Assembly (NCBI GenBank): GCA_019802505.1
Contig: JAFMOC010000031.1
Location: forward strand, 786,001 to 850,000
DNA from: Corydoras sp. C115
Taxonomy: Eukaryota; Chordata; Actinopteri; Siluriformes; Callichthyidae
Direction: 5' to 3'
DNA: 64,000 nt
Shown here: in pieces, positions 35,131 through 64,000 of the stretch
Layout of the letters: the number at the start of each line of letters is the position of its first letter
Position numbering within the stretch: the first letter of the stretch is position 1
Position numbers and translations under genes: made by a program
Notes under the pieces: generated by a model
Told to the model about the DNA's origin: nothing
What the model saw: only the letters and a program-made list of their open reading frames with translations
Database searches by the model: none

Positions 35131-35280
35131 TGGTTAGCAAAACCAAACACTTGACTTCTACAGATATAATCTTGGTAACTTCTAAAATGTAAAACAGTAA
35201 GTGATCAACCGGAGTTTGTAAAAACAGAGGAATGTTAATGAAATAAAAATGACACATCTTTTCAGGTTTTTAGTACTGAG

Positions 35281-38200
35281 TTTATTTATGATCACTAGGA
35301 TGGTTCATTTCTTACAGTGAATTAGCAGAAGTCTACACTGGCTTTTAGGTTTGAAGAAAACCATATGTCATATTGCACTAGAGAAGAACTGAACTGAGAT
35401 GCATCCAGCAGCAAAGAATAAAATAAAAAAAACAAATCAAATCAAAAGAAACAACAACAACAACAACAACGAAAAAGGAACTATCACAGCATCTTCTCAA
35501 CAACATTTTAGGGCAAACAGAAGCAAACCCGATGCATATTTCAGTACAATTAAGACAGTTAGCTTTTTTAAATATATCTTTTTTTTAAAATAGTGTTTTT
35601 GTTTAATTGATGTAATAAGTACATTCAAGAATATAGCTAATGTGATTACATGCATAAATCAATGCATTGGCATGATGGAAGGGCAAACAAAGCTGAATCG
35701 ACTGGACCATAAGCGGTACCTTATTACTGACGCCGGTACTTGCATGTTGAGAAATAGAATCACACTGCTGCTAAAATGCTCGGAATGAAGTTGCACACGT
35801 TTCTATAAGTTTTGTTCGTCTTTCTGTTATCTACAGGTTTCTGTAAGGAGAAGATGTACCGCTCTTTTTAAATTTCTTCTGTTGCTATTCAAGTTCTCCA
35901 GGAGAAGTTAAACTCACGTCTGTATTTTCACAAGATTCTTGAATGGTTACTTAAATGTGTAGTTCGGCGTTATTGAATGTTCGGCGTTAAGCCAAACGCG
36001 TCTACAGTAAGGTTTTGAAGTCGCTCGTCTGTACAGCGGAGCTGTCGTTTTTACACGTCGGTGCCATATGCATAATTGCTAGCTCTTATTTTTTGTTCAA
36101 GCAGCATTCAGTATAGCTATTTATACATTCAATAATAAGTGCATTCCTTACTTGCATGTCTGCAATCACAACTAATCAGCAGGACCAGACAGTATTTGTT
36201 ACTGAGGCCAAACAAAAGAAATCCATACGTCTAAAATGACCGTGAAAGATCCCCCAAGTTTTAAGATCTACCTATCAAAAATAACATTTCCATTGGTTAT
36301 TGTTTCGTAGTGGCTGTCTATGTAGAGATAAGTTTCTGTCCGTCTGTTTAATAGGCGTTTTGTTTGTCATTTTCAAGGCTGTACTAGAGGTAAGTCCATT
36401 TTCTTTGGGCTATGAGCTTCAACCTTCCACAACTTCCAAAAAAGGAATGTGAAACACTGAATCTGACAAAGAACTCTGTTTATATTCACAGGGACAAATC
36501 TGACTGCAGTGCAAACGCTTTGTGAAAAATTCATTCAGTCACCCCCTCAGCTGTTTCATTCTTGCAGTTACGTACTTTCAAGAACTTTCAGCATTGATAG
36601 ATGAGCAGCAAGATGGTTTAGAAGCTCGTTTCTACAATGTGGCAAGCTGTCAGAATAGAGATCAGAATAATAAAACTATATCTTCTTTTTATAGACATAT
36701 ACACAGATATTATTTTAAACGTGAAACGAAAAGCTCTAAACATAAATATAGCAGCTTTCTATGTTCTGTATAAGACTATTAACTAACAAAAGATAACAAA
36801 CGATATAATGTAACACGCTTCATACTAGAATTCCAAACTATTCCTATTAACACAAAGCTAATACTTATTCTGTAAAATAAAAGACGAGTTTAATTTTCAT
36901 TATTAAATGTTACTATGTTGCTGTAAATAAACTGGTTTCTTTCTGTGACCTCCCTCTCTTTCGTTTAATGTATGGAGACGGAGGCCTATGAACCTTTAAT
37001 ATAACAAACAGACATCTTAATGCCATGGTTACATTTGAGATGAGAGTTCAAGCTTCAGTAAGTATTTAAAGTGCCGCTTTTCATTTAGAGTTTTCTTTTA
37101 AATGATTAATTTATTTATGTACATGCATATCTCAAAATTGCAGTTATATGATGTGCAAAGTTACAGTATAGTTTCAAATTTGCACTGAGGACGACACTCA
37201 TTATGGGATGGTTCTGTTGTGGACCTGTACACTGTGGTATAAGGCTATTGAGGACTTTATGCCTCGTTATAAAAAGTGTGGCTACCGCTCCAAAGCACTC
37301 TGCTCTCCCAAACTATTAAAAGTGCTTCTGCATTTTAATTTGTAAACCTTCATTTTATTTAAATGAATAATGCAGAAGGCACATGAGTCCATTCTGCTTT
37401 TTAACAAAACTTTTAGTACTGCTACATACACCACTGAGAATCAGTTTCTCTTTTAATATAAGGAGCTTCAAACTCATGAATCTGTTTAAACCTCCTACAG
37501 CAAAGTGAAATGATTAATATTTTATTAATAGTGTAGTCTGCTATGTCATGAAAACGGCTGTTTATTTAATTTTTAAATCATTGACTTCTGAATTTTGCTT
37601 TGACATCAATCTGGGACCCAAACAAATGTTGCAGTCGTTTGGCATCACATGCCGTAGAGGAAGAACATGACGACCTTCATGTCCCTGTCTCAGAACTATC
37701 ATGTGATAAGGGTGAGATGTTATGTGGGTGGAAAATGGCCATGATTAAATCAGGAATGAAAAGTTAAAAGTATATTTAATCCCTTAACTCAGAGGCTTCA
37801 CATTCTACACCCTCTTATATAGAGCTTAGGTGTTATGATTCAATTATTCTACAGACAATAAAACTGAAATGATCATCTTTTTTTTTTAGCTGATTTTGAT
37901 ACTTTACACATTATCCATTGAATAAGCCACTCGTATTCTGACGTACTTAAAGTATAAATGAAGGTCTTCTTTATGAGCTGCTGGTCCTTTGCAGTGCCTT
38001 ATCCATAAAGACACGCAAACATGTCCACAGCATTTATAACATTTATGTTAAGAACCCAAACAGTTGGTTGATCTGATACAATAGGTTCACAGATTCAATC
38101 AGACGTGCTAAAGACAGAACTCTGGTTTGGCACTAACGTTAGCTTTGTGTAAGCATTGATGGGTTGCGAGGTTTTTCTGGTACACATATGGTATGGACCT

Positions 38201-38699
38201 TTATCGAAATGCATGACTGACTGCTAATAGTGGCACTCTGACAAACAGCCGTGGTGTCTGAGCATTATAGATAATACAGACGTCATCCAAATGATCTCAT
38301 AGTCTTGATCGATCAGTAGTCTCAAATAAAATATTCTAAAATAACAATATGCCTATTTATTGAAATACTTCAAGCGACCTAGTTTAATGTGACAATAAAT
38401 ATTTTATGAGGCATGCACAAGGAAGAGAATCATTTAGATTTAATTTTAAAATGCAGAAGGCATTTTGTGCTTAAAGTATAAATTTTTAGGGCAAACCATT
38501 TACATGATTACACATGGTTTATAGATTATCTGTCCACATTATTTTGATTTCATGTAATTGAGCGACAGGTTCATTAAAACCTGTTGCTTTGTCGTTATAA
38601 ATGGCAGTTGAGGCGATGCAAGGCTGTGGTTGGTAAGAATTACAGCATCTTATATTTAATGAATCATTAAAAATGCATGTTTCTAAATGGAGTGCCAAC
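35281..38699 (-). other. map1a 3' untranslated region (probable)
   Basis: About 3.4 kb after the stop codon with no coding sequence. A minus-strand AATAAA lies at 35286-35281, the last candidate before the spacer. The region is AT-rich with little repeat content compared with the spacer, which fits a long neuronal 3' UTR; the true end is not proven. Confidence 0.45.
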
Positions 38700-62631
<23,932 letters not shown>

Positions 62632-64000
62632 CTGCAACCAAAGGGAAACAAAGTTTTTACCAAAAGACATAAAGAAAAACTTAGGTATGTGATTTATTTC
62701 TACACAAGAGATCACAGTTTACCAGATATTATTTTAATTAGGTCTAAGTACATTTGTATAGCTAGCCATGTGTAGCACAAGAGTCTAACACAGGGGTCTG
62801 ACTGAGTAAATTAATTTAGTAAGAACCCAGACGATCAGTCCTTCTGACAAATCGAGGAACTGTATTCCACTTACCAAAAGTTTTTTCTTCAATGAGGGGG
62901 CAAATTAAAAAAAGCGATATAATGGGGCGTGGCAATGCAGTGGACAGTATATTCGCCCAAACCACTAATCAACCTAAAAACCCTCTTAATGTCAGGTGAG
63001 AGAGGAGCCACCACAATAATTAAGGTGTGGGGCTATCAGCCTAAAGGTTGGTGGTTTAAACCCAGTCCACCAAAAACCACCATATGCCTTTAAACAAGGC
63101 CCTCTATCCTCATGGGTGTTGTATCATGGCTGAAGCTGTGCTTTACTCATTTCTATGATTCATTTGAACAATAAAATGCACAGATGTGTTTCCAGTCACT
63201 TGATATTGATAGAATTCTTATGTAATATGAGCAAATGCACAGGCGGTTAACACTAACGCTCTTTGCGGCCCGACTGGCTGAACACAGCACTTTAGGGATT
63301 AGTGGAGGGAATGAAATCCTTGTGCATGTCAGATTCTAGCCATCAGGATTAATGGTGCTTTTCATTTTCAAAATGATGTAAAAGTAGGATTTTTGAGAAT
63401 GTGAGTGGAAATTCTGCATAGTCATAAACACCTAGATATGCAGGATAAATATTGACTCCATGAATATTGATCCCTTGTGTAAAGGACAATACAAAAGAAA
63501 CTGAAGGTCAGTTGATTACAAAACGCTATGTGCTCAGGCTGCATGGATGGGACAGGAAACATTTTAAATTCTTATTACTATTAATTGCTCTAAGATTTTG
63601 AAATTCATTGCAGATATTTTAAAATTGCAGAACAAATGTTTGTGTATAATACTTATAATAGTTATAATAGTTGTTTTGGGAATAAATTAGGAGGATTTTC
63701 ACATTATGTACAGATTACACAAAAGTTTGCCTAAATGACACATTTTGGTAATTTTAAAAAGGGAATTTACACTCTCCGGTGACTTTAATTAACTTACTCT
63801 ACAGACACACTTTGCAATTCTAAACTTACACACTGTCTATCTGTTTTTCTGTATTGTCCTTTTTACTCTTTTCTCTTATCTTCAGGTCATTGTTATCAAA
63901 CAACGTTGAGAATTTGCCAATTACAACATGTAATTCTGACAATTCTGCCTTTGAAAATGCTATTCTATTTGTGTACAGTCTTCTCTGCATTCATTTATAA
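62632..64000 (-). other. map1a upstream intron (open at window edge)
   Basis: AT-rich, no supported exon. A worn SINE copy lies at 62990-63140. Confidence 0.7.
62990..63140 (+). repeat. Worn tRNA-derived SINE
   Basis: GTGTGGGGCTATCAGCCTAA, GGTTTAAACCCAGTCCACCA and AACAAGGCCCTCTATCCTCA follow the order of the family at 10655-10882 and 5310-5470. Confidence 0.55.

Larger units (their letters stand above)
31996..35265. other. Spacer between convergent ppip5k1 and map1a
   Basis: No gene is supported. It contains two SINEs of one family in opposite orientation (32311-32657, 32806-33100), a poly-A run (33309-33328), a retroposon tail (33895-33987), a CA microsatellite (34727-34754) and a possible LTR remnant (34850-35130). 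Confidence 0.6.

Noticed and set aside
34781..35257. 158-codon minus-strand frame in the spacer
   Set aside because: No conserved motif, low-complexity flanks and overlap with a possible retroelement end; chance is likelier.

Overview
The window is nuclear DNA from a vertebrate, almost certainly a ray-finned (teleost) fish. It is AT-rich and has large introns with GT/AG borders. It carries tRNA-derived SINEs of types common in fish, long microsatellites, and three vertebrate genes whose spliced proteins can be read through in phase. The exact species cannot be told from the sequence.

Layout. (1) 1-4374, minus strand: the 5' part of an aggrecan gene (acan): signal peptide, G1 (Ig plus two link modules), interglobular domain, G2 (two link modules), a small glycosylation-rich exon, and the start of the large chondroitin-sulfate exon. 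That exon is made of 30-bp repeats and runs off the left edge. (2) 4.4-11.3 kb: acan upstream or intronic DNA with SINE remnants, a GA microsatellite, a possible acan 5' exon near 7 kb and an unexplained 100-codon open exon-like stretch at 10.1-10.4 kb. (3) about 11.3-32.0 kb, plus strand: ppip5k1, the inositol pyrophosphate kinase/phosphatase. 28 coding exons were placed; they join in phase to 1147 codons plus stop. (4) 32.0-35.3 kb: repeat-rich spacer between two converging genes. (5) 35.3-62.6 kb, minus strand: map1a, with a 9.8-kb giant exon, two small light-chain exons at the 3' end, two small exons just upstream of the giant exon, and one further conserved exon 12.8 kb away at 62.5 kb. 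Its first exon lies beyond the right edge. The 12.8-kb intron holds a CpG island, a long near-perfect hairpin, a 139-bp TA tract and a 5'-truncated LINE with clear target-site duplications.

The three genes are not an operon. They work separately: cartilage and brain extracellular matrix (acan), inositol pyrophosphate signalling (ppip5k1) and the neuronal microtubule cytoskeleton (map1a). PPIP5K1 next to MAP1A is, from memory, the arrangement on human 15q15, and ACAN is also on human 15q, so the block looks like a conserved fragment of that ancestral chromosome. I found no evidence of a wholly new biological system. The best leads are an in-frame candidate cassette exon in ppip5k1, the distant conserved map1a exon with a CpG island inside its intron, the palindrome at 54.4 kb, and the orphan open stretch at 10.1 kb.
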